From positions 12,133 through 76,132 of the forward strand of contig CAJKEB010000002.1 of the NCBI GenBank assembly GCA_905198865.1: 64,000 nucleotides of DNA, given 5' to 3'. The notes under the pieces are model-generated. The model made no database searches. It saw only the letters and a program-made list of their open reading frames with translations, and was not told the DNA's origin. A program made the translations under genes and the position numbers. Shown here in pieces: positions 1-9,602 of this stretch. The stretch's first letter is position 1, and each line of letters opens with the position of its first letter. This DNA is from an uncultured Eubacteriales bacterium. Lineage in GTDB: Bacteria > Bacillota > Clostridia > Monoglobales > Monoglobaceae.

Positions 1-2141
1 CCGTCATGAGCAAGAGTTGTAACGTGGTAAACCTGACCGCCGCGGCCGCCCTTTGAATATGCGCCGTATCCTTCTACACCCGGATAAGCCTTAAGAGCGT
101 CCTCTGCAATTACAGTAAGCTCAAACTCCTTTGAAGCTGTCGCACCGTTTACATTTGCCGTAACTGTCAAAATTACCTTGGCATTGTCCTCATTTCGGTC
201 AGGTCTTGTAACAACGGCCTTATATCCGCCGTCATTAACAGCCTCGCCTGTATCAGACATGCCGTCATCATCAGAATCCTCATCTTCTCTGATATAATTT
301 TCCTTAATATCAATATGGCTTGCATCTGATGTTGTCCAGCTCAAGCTGCCGTAGCTGCCTGCATCGCTCAGGATAAAGCTGTCCTGACGTACATTATTAA
401 TATCAATTCCGCCTATAAAAGCATTGTTTGCATCATATACTGCCTTCTCATAGTCGGTTACAGGATCAGCTTCCCGAATATCAAGTTCAAATGACTTAGT
501 ATCTGTTACATTACCGCTCTTAAGCATAGCAGTCAACGTAACGGGCTGCGTTACCGCACCTGTGAACGGAGGCTTATTAACTGTTACCTTTCCGGTTGCA
601 TTATCAACGCTCAATAAGTTTTCATTCGAGGAAATATATGTAATAACTGAACCGAATGTTCCTGATGTCGGCATCTGGAAGCCTTCAGTAACCATTGTCT
701 GTTTTACAGTTGAGGGCAGCTGCAGCACAGCTTTATCTCCTTCAACTATCTCAGATGGTTTAGTCGGAGTTTTCTCCAGAACCTGAACAGAAATTGTCAA
801 ATCTGTAGAAGCCAGTCCCTTTACCAGATGAGCGCTCAGAACAGCTGCTACACCGCCGTTGCCGGAGAAATCAGGTCTTGTGACCGTTACATGACCATTT
901 TCATCAACAGCAATAACATCCGGATTTGAAGATGTCCAAGTAACCGATGAACCGTACGGACCGGTAATCGCAAGATCAAAATCCTCTGTTATTGAATCTG
1001 CAACAACACCATCGGGAAGAGCAGCCAACGCCTTTTTATCAGCAGCAAGTATCCTTGCATCTTCTTCAGCAGAATTGTCGTCAATAACAGTTATGTTTTT
1101 GAAGAAACATGAACCCAGGGTCTTTACATCATTCTGGATATTAAAACCGATACCATATACCGAAGGATCGTCAGTCAAAACGCTTGCCGTCAGAGCCAAG
1201 TCATTTGTAGTATTAATAACGTTACCGGATTCATCGGTCATGCTGAACGAATACTTTCCGGTTTCTGTGTTCAGACTGATGGTTAATGTATACCACTGTT
1301 TTTCGACCCATTTTACTGAAGTATTAGTGTTCTTACTGTTATTGTCCCAAGTGATGATACCGTTCGGAGCTGCATCAGCAGGATTAACCTTATCACTGCC
1401 GTTATCCCACAGAAATGCTCTTCCGAGATAAGGAACATCAGCGTCTGTGCCGGTTGTAAGCCCGGACATAATATCATCGGACTTTCCATAGAAGAACAAA
1501 CCGAGTCTTGCAGCCTTTTCAACATATACATCAGCTGAAATAACAATATTTCCCTGCATAGGGTTAGCAAACTGATGAACGGCATAAAGAGCTTCATCAC
1601 CGGCAGCAAAAGTTCCGTTTGTTGCACCGTTTGCAACCTTATTAAGCTTAAGAGCATTACCCTTTGTTGACTCTTGTACGGAAATTGTCGAATTTGCCTG
1701 ATTATTGCCTTTAGAAACTATACTTATGTCCCAGCCGGGTATAGATGTATCACCTATATTACATTCATCGAAAGTTTCAACAAGCTCATATGAAGCAGCA
1801 ACTTCAACCTCATCACTGTCATATTCAAAAAAGCTGTCTGTATCAGCAGCATAAAGTCCGGAAGACTCACCGTCAGTGCTTGCACTGTCGTCATTGTAAA
1901 TCTTTTCTCTCATCTCGTCTGTGAGATCAACCTGATTTCCATTTTCGTCAATCATGTAGTTGAGTTCCGTTTCATCTTGGTTGTCAGCTGCTTTATCAGT
2001 CTGATTGCTTACAGTCTGTTCAGTCTTAACCTCAGCATTCTGATTTGCCTGCTCGGCAAAAGAATACATTGGCACAGTCTGAAAGACGAACAGCATTGCA
2101 ACAACCAGTGCAAGTACAGCCTTCAGCCTTCTCTTTGCCAT
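1..2141 (-). CDS. Secreted pectate-lyase-like protein with Ig-like repeats (3' end outside window)
   Basis: The reading frame starts at ATG 2141 (RBS AGGGGGA) and stays open to the window edge, so at least 713 codons are present and the C-terminus is missing. A signal peptide (KRR, then a hydrophobic run ending near SFA) shows export. Residues about 150-340 look like a concanavalin/laminin-G type beta-sandwich. Three Ig-like repeats of the atrophied bacterial Ig (aBig) type follow, with the pattern W-TSS-(N/D)-I-V(T/V)RP. From residue about 686 the sequence PGVEGYGAYSKGGRGGQVYH matches the N-terminal strand of family PL1 pectate lyases, which cleave polygalacturonate by beta-elimination. The catalytic beta-helix would lie beyond the window, so enzymatic activity is inferred from family knowledge. 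No SLH domain is visible in the part present. Confidence 0.75.
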   Translation of the reverse strand, partial: MAKRRLKAVLALVVAMLFVFQTVPMYSFAEQANQNAEVKTEQTVSNQTDKAADNQDETELNYMIDENGNQVDLTDEMREKIYNDDSASTDGESSGLYAADTDSFFEYDSDEVEVAASYELVETFDECNIGDTSIPGWDISIVSKGNNQANSTISVQESTKGNALKLNKVANGATNGTFAAGDEALYAVHQFANPMQGNIVISADVYVEKAARLGLFFYGKSDDIMSGLTTGTDADVPYLGRAFLWDNGSDKVNPADAAPNGIITWDNNSKNTNTSVKWVEKQWYTLTISLNTETGKYSFSMTDESGNVINTTNDLALTASVLTDDPSVYGIGFNIQNDVKTLGSCFFKNITVIDDNSAEEDARILAADKKALAALPDGVVADSITEDFDLAITGPYGSSVTWTSSNPDVIAVDENGHVTVTRPDFSGNGGVAAVLSAHLVKGLASTDLTISVQVLEKTPTKPSEIVEGDKAVLQLPSTVKQTMVTEGFQMPTSGTFGSVITYISSNENLLSVDNATGKVTVNKPPFTGAVTQPVTLTAMLKSGNVTDTKSFELDIREADPVTDYEKAVYDANNAFIGGIDINNVRQDSFILSDAGSYGSLSWTTSDASHIDIKENYIREDEDSDDDGMSDTGEAVNDGGYKAVVTRPDRNEDNAKVILTVTANVNGATASKEFELTVIAEDALKAYPGVEGYGAYSKGGRGGQVYHVTTLAHD

Positions 2142-2226
2142 GTTAATTCCCCCTAAATAATAAAATGTTTTAATGTTTATCAATTTAATATCCTGCCAAA
2201 AATTCCGGCACAGATAGATACTATAC

Positions 2227-2255
2227 ATTATAATGCCTTTCGCCCGAAAAGTCAA
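2227..2255 (-). promoter_or_regulatory. Promoter of the pectate-lyase-like gene
   Basis: On the minus strand TTGACT (2250-2255) and TATAAT (2227-2232) are separated by exactly 17 nt. Transcription would start near 2220 and leave a leader of about 80 nt before ATG 2141. The rest of 2142-2371 is AT-rich and shows no gene. Confidence 0.75.
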
Positions 2256-2371
2256 TCAAATAAATAATTAAACACAATTATGCCAGAAAATATACAGTTA
2301 TTTTGCTTAAATTCTATACTAATATTAAAATTTTGTCTTATTGCTTTGTTTCGTTTTTCAAATACAGCAAA

Positions 2372-3715
2372 TTATATACTAACTATTCCCGCAAACTGCA
2401 AAATATTGGTCAATACAATTATTGTCAAAAATATGGGGCCGACATACTTTATAATTACAGTAAATATCTTTTTTCTCTTAAACTCGGACGTCAGAGTCAC
2501 CTCTTCTTCAATCGGTTTAAGTCCTACAAGCCAGCCGAAAATAACACAAGTTGCCAAAGCCGCAACGGGCAGCAAAAGCGAGTTTGCAATCAAGTCCACG
2601 AAGTCAAGAATTGAATTGCCTAAAATCTTAATATTATCCCACACGCCAAAACCGAGTGACGACGGAATACCGAGCAGGCACGAAGCAGTAATGCACACAA
2701 TAACCGCCCAAATACGTTTCATTTTGAAAATGTCACATACACTGGCTATGAGTACCTCTTGTATAGAAATATATGACGTCAATGCGGCAAATGCAACAAG
2801 TAAAAAGAATATACCGCCTACAAACGTTCCGAACGGAATCTGATTGAATACCTTAGGCAATGTGATGAACATAAGTCCTGCACCTTGGTTAAGCTGTCCG
2901 GAATCAAACGCGAACACAGCCGGAACAACCATAAACGTAGCTAAAATTGCAACACCGGTATCAAATATTTCTACATTTTTTACGCTTTTTTCAATGTCGT
3001 CCTTCTTGCTTAAATATGAACCGAAGGTAATCATAATACCCATAGCAAGCGACATTGAATAAAACATCTGCCCCAAAGCGCCTACAATCGTCTCAAAGCC
3101 AAAGTTTGAAAAGTCGGGAATCAGTATATATTTAACACCGTCAATTGCTCCCGGCAGCGTCAGAGTATACACTGCAACTATGACGGACAGCACTATCAAA
3201 ATGGGCATCATAATCTTGCTCGCGCGCTCAATTCCGCTTTTTACACCGCCGATAAGCACAGCGGCTGCCGCCAGAATAAAAATACACTGATATACAATAG
3301 GTTCAAACGGTTTTGATGTGTATTCGGCAAAAAATGTGCTGCTCGCAGCAGCCGATGTCAGGTTTTGTATATACACCATAAGATACTTTATAACCCAGCC
3401 GCCTATAACACTGTAGTAACCTGAAATCAAAAATGGAATTATAACCGTCAGCCAGCCGATCCAAGTATACTTTTTCCCGAATTTCTTATATGCCCCGACC
3501 GGACTTAATCCGGTCTTTCTTCCGATTGCGATTTCCAGAGTCATTATGGAATAACCGAAAGTTAATACCAGAAGCAAATATACAAGAATAAAAATACCTC
3601 CGCCATATTTTGCAACAAGATACGGGAAACGCCAAATATTACCAAGTCCAACTGCACTTCCGGCAGCCGCCAAAACGAATCCCAGCTTGCCTGAAAAACC
3701 TTCTCTCTCTTTCAT
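2372..3715 (-). CDS. Sodium-dependent transporter, NSS/SNF family
   Basis: A 447-aa polytopic membrane protein of the neurotransmitter:sodium symporter family (LeuT/MhsT type), which couples Na+ entry to uptake of amino acids or related amines. The N-terminal signature is clear: GSAVGLGNIWRFPYLVAKYG near residues 18-37, the unwound TM1 region that carries the Na+ and substrate sites. About eleven to twelve hydrophobic segments follow. The conserved amphipathic stretch GQMFYSMSLAMGIMITFGSYL corresponds to TM6. The length is normal for bacterial members with 11 TMs. The ATG is at 3715 behind AGGATAGG. It is flanked by intergenic DNA on both sides and appears monocistronic. The substrate cannot be read from the sequence. 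Confidence 0.9.
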   Translation of the reverse strand: MKEREGFSGKLGFVLAAAGSAVGLGNIWRFPYLVAKYGGGIFILVYLLLVLTFGYSIMTLEIAIGRKTGLSPVGAYKKFGKKYTWIGWLTVIIPFLISGYYSVIGGWVIKYLMVYIQNLTSAAASSTFFAEYTSKPFEPIVYQCIFILAAAAVLIGGVKSGIERASKIMMPILIVLSVIVAVYTLTLPGAIDGVKYILIPDFSNFGFETIVGALGQMFYSMSLAMGIMITFGSYLSKKDDIEKSVKNVEIFDTGVAILATFMVVPAVFAFDSGQLNQGAGLMFITLPKVFNQIPFGTFVGGIFFLLVAFAALTSYISIQEVLIASVCDIFKMKRIWAVIVCITASCLLGIPSSLGFGVWDNIKILGNSILDFVDLIANSLLLPVAALATCVIFGWLVGLKPIEEEVTLTSEFKRKKIFTVIIKYVGPIFLTIIVLTNILQFAGIVSI

Positions 3716-3890
3716 TATAAACTACCTATCCTTCCCTCACAAATTTTTAATTTATTTTACCACATAACTAACTAAAAATCAACCAATAACATTTTTATTT
3801 AACTCCGACTTTGAATTGCTTGTTTGATTTATAACGACATTAACATTTATAATCATTTCAGATTATGAAGTGTTTGGACTTATATACTTC

Positions 3891-3919
3891 TTGAATTGTA
3901 TTTTGTATAGTGTTATAAT
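3891..3919 (+). promoter_or_regulatory. Promoter of the C_GCAxxG_C_C gene
   Basis: TTGAAT (3891-3896) and TATAAT (3914-3919) are 17 nt apart on the plus strand. They give a start near 3926 and a short leader to ATG 3955. It lies in the divergent spacer with the NSS transporter gene. Confidence 0.7.
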
Positions 3920-3954
3920 ATTTATACAGCTATTTTGACATCGGAGGTCATAAT

Positions 3955-4413
3955 ATGAACAAAAGAGACACAGCAATGGCACTTTTCAGAGATGGCTACA
4001 ACTGCTCGCAAGCTGTTCTGGGCGCATTTGCCGAAGATTTGGGGCTTGAATTTAATACAGCAATGCGCCTTGCCTCCTCGTTCGGTGGAGGAATGGGCAG
4101 AATGCGTGAGGTATGCGGAACATTCTCCGCACTGCTTATGGTTATCGGCATTAAGCTTGGATATGACGAACCAAAGGCATTCGACAAAAAGTCTGAGCAT
4201 TATAAATTGGTTCAGGAAGCTGCCGAAATGTTTCGCAGCAAGCACGGTTCGATTATTTGCCGGGAGCTTCTGGGACTTAATTTAAAGTCAGGCGAAACAG
4301 ACAATTATGTGCCGGAACATCGCACTGAAACGTATTACAAGAAACGTCCCTGCGTAAATATTGTTGGTGACGCGGCTGAAATTGCAGAGTATATTTTAAA
4401 TAATGAGGCTTAA
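3955..4413 (+). CDS. C_GCAxxG_C_C family redox protein
   Basis: A 152-aa cytoplasmic protein of the small clostridial C-GCAxxG-C-C family. The spaced cysteines that define it are visible: Cys in YNCSQAV (about residue 20), VCGTFSALLMVIG (about 53), the CREL Cys near residue 102, and RPCVNI near residue 132. The glycine-rich FGGGMGRM segment precedes the second Cys. The family is thought to bind a metal or redox centre, but its reaction is not established, so the role remains open. The ATG is at 3955 with GGAGG 8 nt upstream. It has its own promoter and a strong terminator just after the stop, so it is a single-gene unit. Confidence 0.85.
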   Translation: MNKRDTAMALFRDGYNCSQAVLGAFAEDLGLEFNTAMRLASSFGGGMGRMREVCGTFSALLMVIGIKLGYDEPKAFDKKSEHYKLVQEAAEMFRSKHGSIICRELLGLNLKSGETDNYVPEHRTETYYKKRPCVNIVGDAAEIAEYILNNEA

Positions 4414-4440
4414 ATAACAACATTATTTTTTACAAAAAAA

Positions 4441-4468
4441 CAGGGCACCCAAAGATGCCCTGTTTTTT
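4441..4468. terminator. Bidirectional rho-independent terminator
   Basis: The arms CAGGGCA (4441-4447) and TGCCCTG (4456-4462) are followed by TTTTTTAT on the plus strand and preceded by an A-run on that strand. It therefore serves both the plus-strand redox gene and the convergent SLH gene region. Confidence 0.85.
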
Positions 4469-4506
4469 ATTTACCGTTTTACTTAGCTGATTAAGTTATA
4501 TCTCAG

Positions 4507-5247
4507 TTACGGCGTTGTTGTGACCGGCGTTATAGTGTAGCTGATATTGTCGTAAAGGTCATTAGGTACAGCTGTAGCAATGAATCTGATTGATACCAGA
4601 TTTTTAGCTGCTCCCGGAATAAATGAACCGGCACCTTCAATATCAGTTGTTTCTGAAAGTACACCGTTTGCATAATCAGTGTATGGAACATACTTAACAC
4701 TAACGCCATCTTTGTCAGCAGTTATAGTAACCTTATACCATGTGGCGTCAGCAATTGAACCTGTTCCTACCTGTTCAACCCCTGTGCCTGTCGCTTTTGC
4801 ACTGAGAGTATCAACAGATGAGCTTGTGTACACAGCTTTGCCAATATCACACATGTGGAAAAATGCACTGTCTGTCGAAGCTGTAAATGACTCACTCTCA
4901 GTTCCCGCCGTTGAATCCTTCGTAAGAGCTGAGTTGCCTAAATATACCCGGAATGAACGTCCGCTATATGAGGCATTGTTAATGTTATAGTCATAGGTAA
5001 GCTCAAATTTATTGTTTTCGAGATCCACAGTTTCAGGAAGATAAAGTGCCATGTTCTTTGCTGTAAGCATTAAATGACCATCTTCCGTTTCCTCAGCTGC
5101 GCCTTGTGTCGTGCCGTTCAAGCCGAGATATAAGCCATCAGCATTGCTATCCTTTACCAAGAAGTTGTCAGTAAAGCTTGTGCGAGGTGCCGGTGTAGCT
5201 GTAGCTGTCGGAGCCGGTGTTGCTGTAGGATTACTCGGAGTTGTTCC
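4507..5247 (-). pseudogene. In-frame C-terminal continuation of the 1210-aa SLH protein beyond a TAG stop
   Basis: Directly after the TAG stop of the SLH gene the same frame stays open for 246 codons to TAA at 4507. It begins GTTPSNPTATPAPTATATPA, a linker of exactly the kind seen inside this genome's surface proteins. It continues into a domain of about 215 residues with alternating hydrophobic strands typical of a concanavalin/laminin-G-like beta-sandwich. No ATG with a ribosome binding site precedes that domain. The only candidate start is an internal TTG at 5160 with no Shine-Dalgarno, so an independent gene is unlikely. The stretch is best read as a terminal domain detached by a nonsense mutation, by a base error, or possibly translated by readthrough. 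Confidence 0.75.
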
Positions 5248-8200
5248 CTAAAATGTGGCATTGACAACTACATCAGATGCCGGCATTGTGAATGTATAGT
5301 ATCCGTTTCCTATATCTGTAACTGTTACACCCGGTGCTGTTGTAATTGTGATATTGCTGCCAGCATTGTCAGGAACAGCCTTAACTGTGATTGTCTGACC
5401 GGCTTTTGATGTCATCTCATTTACAAGAACTTCATCAGCAGCGGCTGTTATGTCAGAAGCTGCCGATAAACCACCCGGTGTAACCGTAAATCCTGCGATG
5501 AACAGATCACCGGTTGCTGACATATAAACTTTACCTGCCGGTACGTTTTCAAACTTTGTTTCCACATACTTGACACTATCAGCATATTCAGTTTCTGTAG
5601 GATTTAAAAGACTTGAGATATCATCTCCTCCCGGTGTAGTGCCCAGGATTATATGTCTGCCTTTTCCCAAATCGTTGTTTGAGTAAACCGTAATAGTCGA
5701 TGCAGCACCAAGATCAATAAGCAATGTGTTATTTTCCTGCTTTAATCTGAGTGAGTTATATTTCTGCTCACCGCCTATTATTGACTTATTCTTATTTACA
5801 GCTACATTATTACCGTTTGCCGAATATACTCTGCCATTATCAAGCAATGTAAATGCCGGAACTGCAACAGTTCCTGCTGAGTTGAAATCATCCGAAATAA
5901 ACGTGTACTCCTCATTAATTACTGTCATAGGCGGCACTGTCGGCTTTGGCGTAGCTGTTGCCGGTGCTTGCGCGGTCGGTGCAGCTGTTGGCTCAGCTGT
6001 TGGCTGAACGATATATACAGAACCTCCTGTTATACCATCTGCAATCTTAACTGTATATTCCTTGTTCGGGTCAATAGTCGGCTCGGGAGTCGGAACTGTT
6101 CCTACCGGGAGGAATGTAACTGTTACGGTTACATCACTTGCAGGCATCTTGAAGGTATAAGTATTTGCAGCAGAACCAGCAGATACATTTGTCTCCGGCT
6201 CTGTGAATACCGAACCTGTCTTGAATCCTGAATCAGGTTTTGTTGTAACTGTTATTGTCTGACCGGCTTTAGCATTCAAAATACCTGTCGAATATGTCAC
6301 ACTTACTATACCTACCTTCGAGCCGTCAGCCCAGAAGTAATAGCTGTTTGACTGTTCACATGAGAATGTGAACGAATAAAGGTTTTCTTCCAGTGTTGTA
6401 AAATCTTCAATATGCGACTGCGCATTGTTATCATAGAGATGGAAGTGCTTACCACTGAATATGTACAGATTAAGCGTTATATATCCGTCCTGACCGGCAT
6501 CAAGTCTGAATGCTGCGCCGCCCGGCTGATTTGTTTCTGTAAACGGATATGTTGCACTCGGGTTATTCTCGCCGCGAATGAACTTAACGGTTTCACCGGA
6601 TGTAGTTTTATAATCATACCAATGAGCGTCCTCATACGTAGTAAGCGTACCGCCGGATTTATCTTTATCATTGAGATTAACGGTTTGCTTACCCGCTCCA
6701 AACACCGGTGTCTCCCCGGAAATAGCTCCGGCCGGTATATGAGATTCTGCATCCCAAGTAAAGCTGCTGATAGCATCGCTTGATATTTCGCCGTTATTTA
6801 CAACTATAGAACCGTTCTGAATATTGTCAGAAATGTTAATATCATATTTGATACTCGGATCTATGGTCGGTTTTGGTGTAGCCGTCGGAATAGACGCATT
6901 ATATTCTACAAAGATACCGTACAGGTTTATACCTGCCAGTGGCTTAATCTGAATCGTCTGAGCCGGACCTGAATAGTAGAATGTCGCCGTATCTGTCGCA
7001 CCGTTGAGGCACTTAAATGAACCGAGACTCTCAGTTCCTGCAAATACATGATACTCTCTGTCCGCACTGCTTGCCGATACGGCGTCTATCATAATCACAC
7101 AAGGTCCGTCTACATTGAATGACATTGTAGCTGTACCTAACTTACAACGTCTTGTATATTTGTATCCGGAACCGTTAAATGTTTTGCTGCTGCCATCAAT
7201 GTCACAAGCTTTGCTTACAGTCAAGCCGTCAATTGTTTCACCGGCCGGGAATACAGTCAAGCCACTGAATTCCGGCTTTGAGAAATAGTACTTCGGTACC
7301 TTTGGCGGTTCTTCAGTCGGAAGGGTCGGGTCAATCGTTGCGGTAGGAGCAGCTGTCGGCACAGGTTTTGCTGTCGGCAGTGCCGCTACGTAATTAGGAT
7401 CAATTGCCAAAGAGCCCTTCTGAACATCCTCCGGCATAACGAAAGAATACTCATCGGTTTCTTCATTATATTTAATTGCTGCTGTATCAATCTGAACCTG
7501 AGACCCAGTTTCGGTTGATGTATATTTAATAGCCGGGATTCCGGCAACATCAAAGTTTGCCGGAGGTGTGATCTTAATCGTAACGGTTTCGCCCGGAATT
7601 ACGCTCGGAGGAAATGCTTCTACCGTACCGTTCTGATATGAACCGGTTGTCTCGTTGGGTATATTTACTTCCTTTTCGGCATAATCAGAATTAACTTTCC
7701 ACCTTGCATAGAAACGTGTATTTACTCTGATCGGTGTAGAACTGAAATTAACCTTTGTTCCGCCGCTGTTCTTTGTGTACCAGCCCTCAAACGTATAATG
7801 GTCTCTTGTGAGAGCAACATTAGGCGTCTCTGCATAGCTTCCTGAATCAATTGTCCGACTCGGAACAGAAGGCGTACCGCCGTTTGTCTCGAACGATACC
7901 ACAACCTTGCCTTCAACATACCAGCCGGCATATAAAGTCAAAGATCTTGTTACAGCGGCATTAATATCCCATTTATATGCCGCATTAAGCTCATTTGCTG
8001 CTGTCGCAGATGTATACCATCCTTCAAACAGCATACCGCTGCGAACAGGAGTCGGAGCTTTTGAACCGATAGCCCCGTTTTTGCCGACAGTTATAGATGC
8101 GGTGCTTGCGCCGTTGCTAAAACTACCACCGTTTGCATTAAACGTAACTTTATATGTCGGAGTTGTTACGTTTCCGCCGCCGCCTCCGTTGCTGCTGCCT

Positions 8201-8880
8201 CCGCTGCTGCCAAGATTACCGATTGTGGTTACAGTGTTAGTTCCGCCTGTAGAACTTGTAGCCTGCGGGAAAGCAGCAACTACGCTGTCTGTACCGTCAA
8301 GAATTTTGACAACTTCGGCACGTGTGATAGTAGCCTGCGGTAAAAATGTACCGTCTTCGTATCCGTTTATAACTCCCGCACCAACAAGAGCCGTGACTGC
8401 GGTCTTAGCCCACTCTGAAATATCATTATTATCTGCAAAGTTAAGCATACCTATAGCATTCACGTTGTAAGCACGCACAAACATAGCTGATGCTTCCTCA
8501 CGCGTGATGTATGCATCCGGTCTGAATGTGCCGTCCTCATAGCCGCCGATAACGCCCTGTGCAACACACTTCTTTAAATCAGATACATACCACTCATCAC
8601 CTGCAACATCAGCAAACGCTATGTCGGCCAAAGCGGTATAACCCTTGGCTGTTGAAATAATCTTTGCGAGCTCTGCTCTCGTAATGAAATCATCCGGTCT
8701 GAATGTACCATCCTCATAACCGTTGATTACGCCCTTGTCACTCCATTTGTTAATCCACGACTCAGCCCAGTGACCGCTTGTGTCGCTGAATGTCTGAGCA
8801 GATACTGTGGTAATCGCAAAAGTGGACAGCACCATTGCCAAGGCAAGCAAAAGCGCCAGTGACTTTTTTAATCTTCTCAT
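5248..8880 (-). CDS. SLH-domain surface protein with InlB-type repeats and carbohydrate-binding-like modules
   Basis: A 1210-aa exported protein. The signal peptide is residues 1-28. Three N-terminal SLH domains (about 30-200) carry the repeated (N/G)GYEDGTF(R/L)P and ITR(A/E)E motifs, which bind secondary cell-wall polymer. A Ser/Gly linker precedes two Listeria-Bacteroides (InlB B) repeats at about 242-320 and 325-395, each with F-NGG and FEGWYT. Several beta-sandwich domains separated by PTAAPTA-type linkers follow; one (about 545-680) resembles a carbohydrate-binding module with a regular strand pattern. TMPASDV motifs end three of the modules. No catalytic domain is recognised, so an adhesin or substrate-binding surface protein is inferred. 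The ATG is at 8880 behind AGGGGGA. The frame ends at TAG and reopens at once, as described in the neighbouring entry. Confidence 0.85.
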   Translation of the reverse strand: MRRLKKSLALLLALAMVLSTFAITTVSAQTFSDTSGHWAESWINKWSDKGVINGYEDGTFRPDDFITRAELAKIISTAKGYTALADIAFADVAGDEWYVSDLKKCVAQGVIGGYEDGTFRPDAYITREEASAMFVRAYNVNAIGMLNFADNNDISEWAKTAVTALVGAGVINGYEDGTFLPQATITRAEVVKILDGTDSVVAAFPQATSSTGGTNTVTTIGNLGSSGGSSNGGGGGNVTTPTYKVTFNANGGSFSNGASTASITVGKNGAIGSKAPTPVRSGMLFEGWYTSATAANELNAAYKWDINAAVTRSLTLYAGWYVEGKVVVSFETNGGTPSVPSRTIDSGSYAETPNVALTRDHYTFEGWYTKNSGGTKVNFSSTPIRVNTRFYARWKVNSDYAEKEVNIPNETTGSYQNGTVEAFPPSVIPGETVTIKITPPANFDVAGIPAIKYTSTETGSQVQIDTAAIKYNEETDEYSFVMPEDVQKGSLAIDPNYVAALPTAKPVPTAAPTATIDPTLPTEEPPKVPKYYFSKPEFSGLTVFPAGETIDGLTVSKACDIDGSSKTFNGSGYKYTRRCKLGTATMSFNVDGPCVIMIDAVSASSADREYHVFAGTESLGSFKCLNGATDTATFYYSGPAQTIQIKPLAGINLYGIFVEYNASIPTATPKPTIDPSIKYDINISDNIQNGSIVVNNGEISSDAISSFTWDAESHIPAGAISGETPVFGAGKQTVNLNDKDKSGGTLTTYEDAHWYDYKTTSGETVKFIRGENNPSATYPFTETNQPGGAAFRLDAGQDGYITLNLYIFSGKHFHLYDNNAQSHIEDFTTLEENLYSFTFSCEQSNSYYFWADGSKVGIVSVTYSTGILNAKAGQTITVTTKPDSGFKTGSVFTEPETNVSAGSAANTYTFKMPASDVTVTVTFLPVGTVPTPEPTIDPNKEYTVKIADGITGGSVYIVQPTAEPTAAPTAQAPATATPKPTVPPMTVINEEYTFISDDFNSAGTVAVPAFTLLDNGRVYSANGNNVAVNKNKSIIGGEQKYNSLRLKQENNTLLIDLGAASTITVYSNNDLGKGRHIILGTTPGGDDISSLLNPTETEYADSVKYVETKFENVPAGKVYMSATGDLFIAGFTVTPGGLSAASDITAAADEVLVNEMTSKAGQTITVKAVPDNAGSNITITTAPGVTVTDIGNGYYTFTMPASDVVVNATF

Positions 8881-9013
8881 ATGTATTCCCCCTAAATATG
8901 ATATATAAAATCTTAATTTTTACAAAATAATAATTTCGGAATAATACAATTATCCCTATACTCAAAAATGCTGCCTAAAAAAGCTGACAAACATCTCATT
9001 GTAGATAAATCAT

Positions 9014-9042
9014 ATTATACATCAATATGTCAATTCAGTCAA
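9014..9042 (-). promoter_or_regulatory. Promoter of the 1210-aa SLH gene
   Basis: On the minus strand TTGACT (9037-9042) and TATAAT (9014-9019) have a 17-nt spacer. The predicted start is near 9007, leaving a leader of about 125 nt. Apart from this promoter and the terminator at 9118-9151, the 8881-9209 spacer shows nothing. Confidence 0.7.
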
Positions 9043-9117
9043 TCAACCACAAACAAAGTGGCAATTATTCATTAGTTTTGCCTAATTTACCACTATTTTA
9101 TCCTGTTTCAATAAATT

Positions 9118-9151
9118 AAAATCAGAGTATCGCATTATGTACTCTGATTTT
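9118..9151 (-). terminator. Terminator after the HTH regulator gene
   Basis: A perfect 12-bp inverted repeat (AAAATCAGAGTA/TACTCTGATTTT, 10-nt loop) lies downstream of the minus-strand regulator. On that strand it is followed by TTTTAATTTATT. Confidence 0.65.
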
Positions 9152-9209
9152 GCGTTAATTTTCGACAATGATTATTATATTAATCTATAAATATTTATAT
9201 ATTTCAATA

Positions 9210-9602
9210 TTAAGCATTATTATCAAATTTTTTAATACGTTCATCATAGAACTTCTTTTTATAAAGATTTACATATACATCATCTATGATAACGTTAACG
9301 TCCGGTACACTGTTCTCTTCTTTCTGCTGAATAAACTGCAAAAACCTTGGTCCAAGGAGCGAATTGGTAAAGCAATACTCCTTTGTTTTTTGATTACAAA
9401 AACACATAAACATTATTGAGGTCAGCTGCGACCATGTCATTACAAAATGCTTGTTCTCGATAACCGACATTCTGGGTGTGGATATACCGCAGCGATCGCC
9501 GAACTCCTTTTGTGACAGCTTAAGCAGCTCTCTGATTTTCGGCAAATGCTCCGCAAGCTCAATGCACATGCTGCGTTTTTCCTCTTCTGACAAAACAACC
9601 AT
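9210..9602 (-). CDS. XRE-type helix-turn-helix transcriptional regulator
   Basis: A 130-aa protein with a Cro/CI-type helix-turn-helix at about residues 22-75. The pattern IRELLKLSQKEFGDRCGIS-RMSVIEN contains the recognition helix. The remaining 55 residues (from about 78) are not recognised and hold a lysine-rich tail, perhaps for dimerisation or ligand sensing. It lies between two SLH genes on the same strand but has its own ribosome binding site (GGGGG) and a downstream terminator, so it is probably an independent unit. A role in controlling the neighbouring surface-protein genes is possible but is inferred only from position. ATG 9602. Confidence 0.75.
   Translation of the reverse strand: MVVLSEEEKRSMCIELAEHLPKIRELLKLSQKEFGDRCGISTPRMSVIENKHFVMTWSQLTSIMFMCFCNQKTKEYCFTNSLLGPRFLQFIQQKEENSVPDVNVIIDDVYVNLYKKKFYDERIKKFDNNA

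Noticed and set aside
3922..4245. 107-codon minus-strand frame opposite the C_GCAxxG_C_C gene
   Set aside because: It is the antisense shadow of a clear gene family on the plus strand, with no own signals.
4507..5160. Independent 217-aa gene starting at TTG 5160
   Set aside because: No Shine-Dalgarno before the TTG, and the frame is continuous with a Pro/Thr linker back to the TAG of the SLH gene.
5248..5250. TAG as a recoded sense codon genome-wide
   Set aside because: TAG also ends ordinary genes in this window (amidohydrolase at 27341, HPr-like at 33477), so it is a normal stop in this organism.
7907..8470. 187-codon plus-strand frame opposite the SLH/InlB region
   Set aside because: Low-complexity Pro/Leu/Val composition mirrors the Gly/Ser/Thr-rich gene on the other strand; no ribosome binding site.
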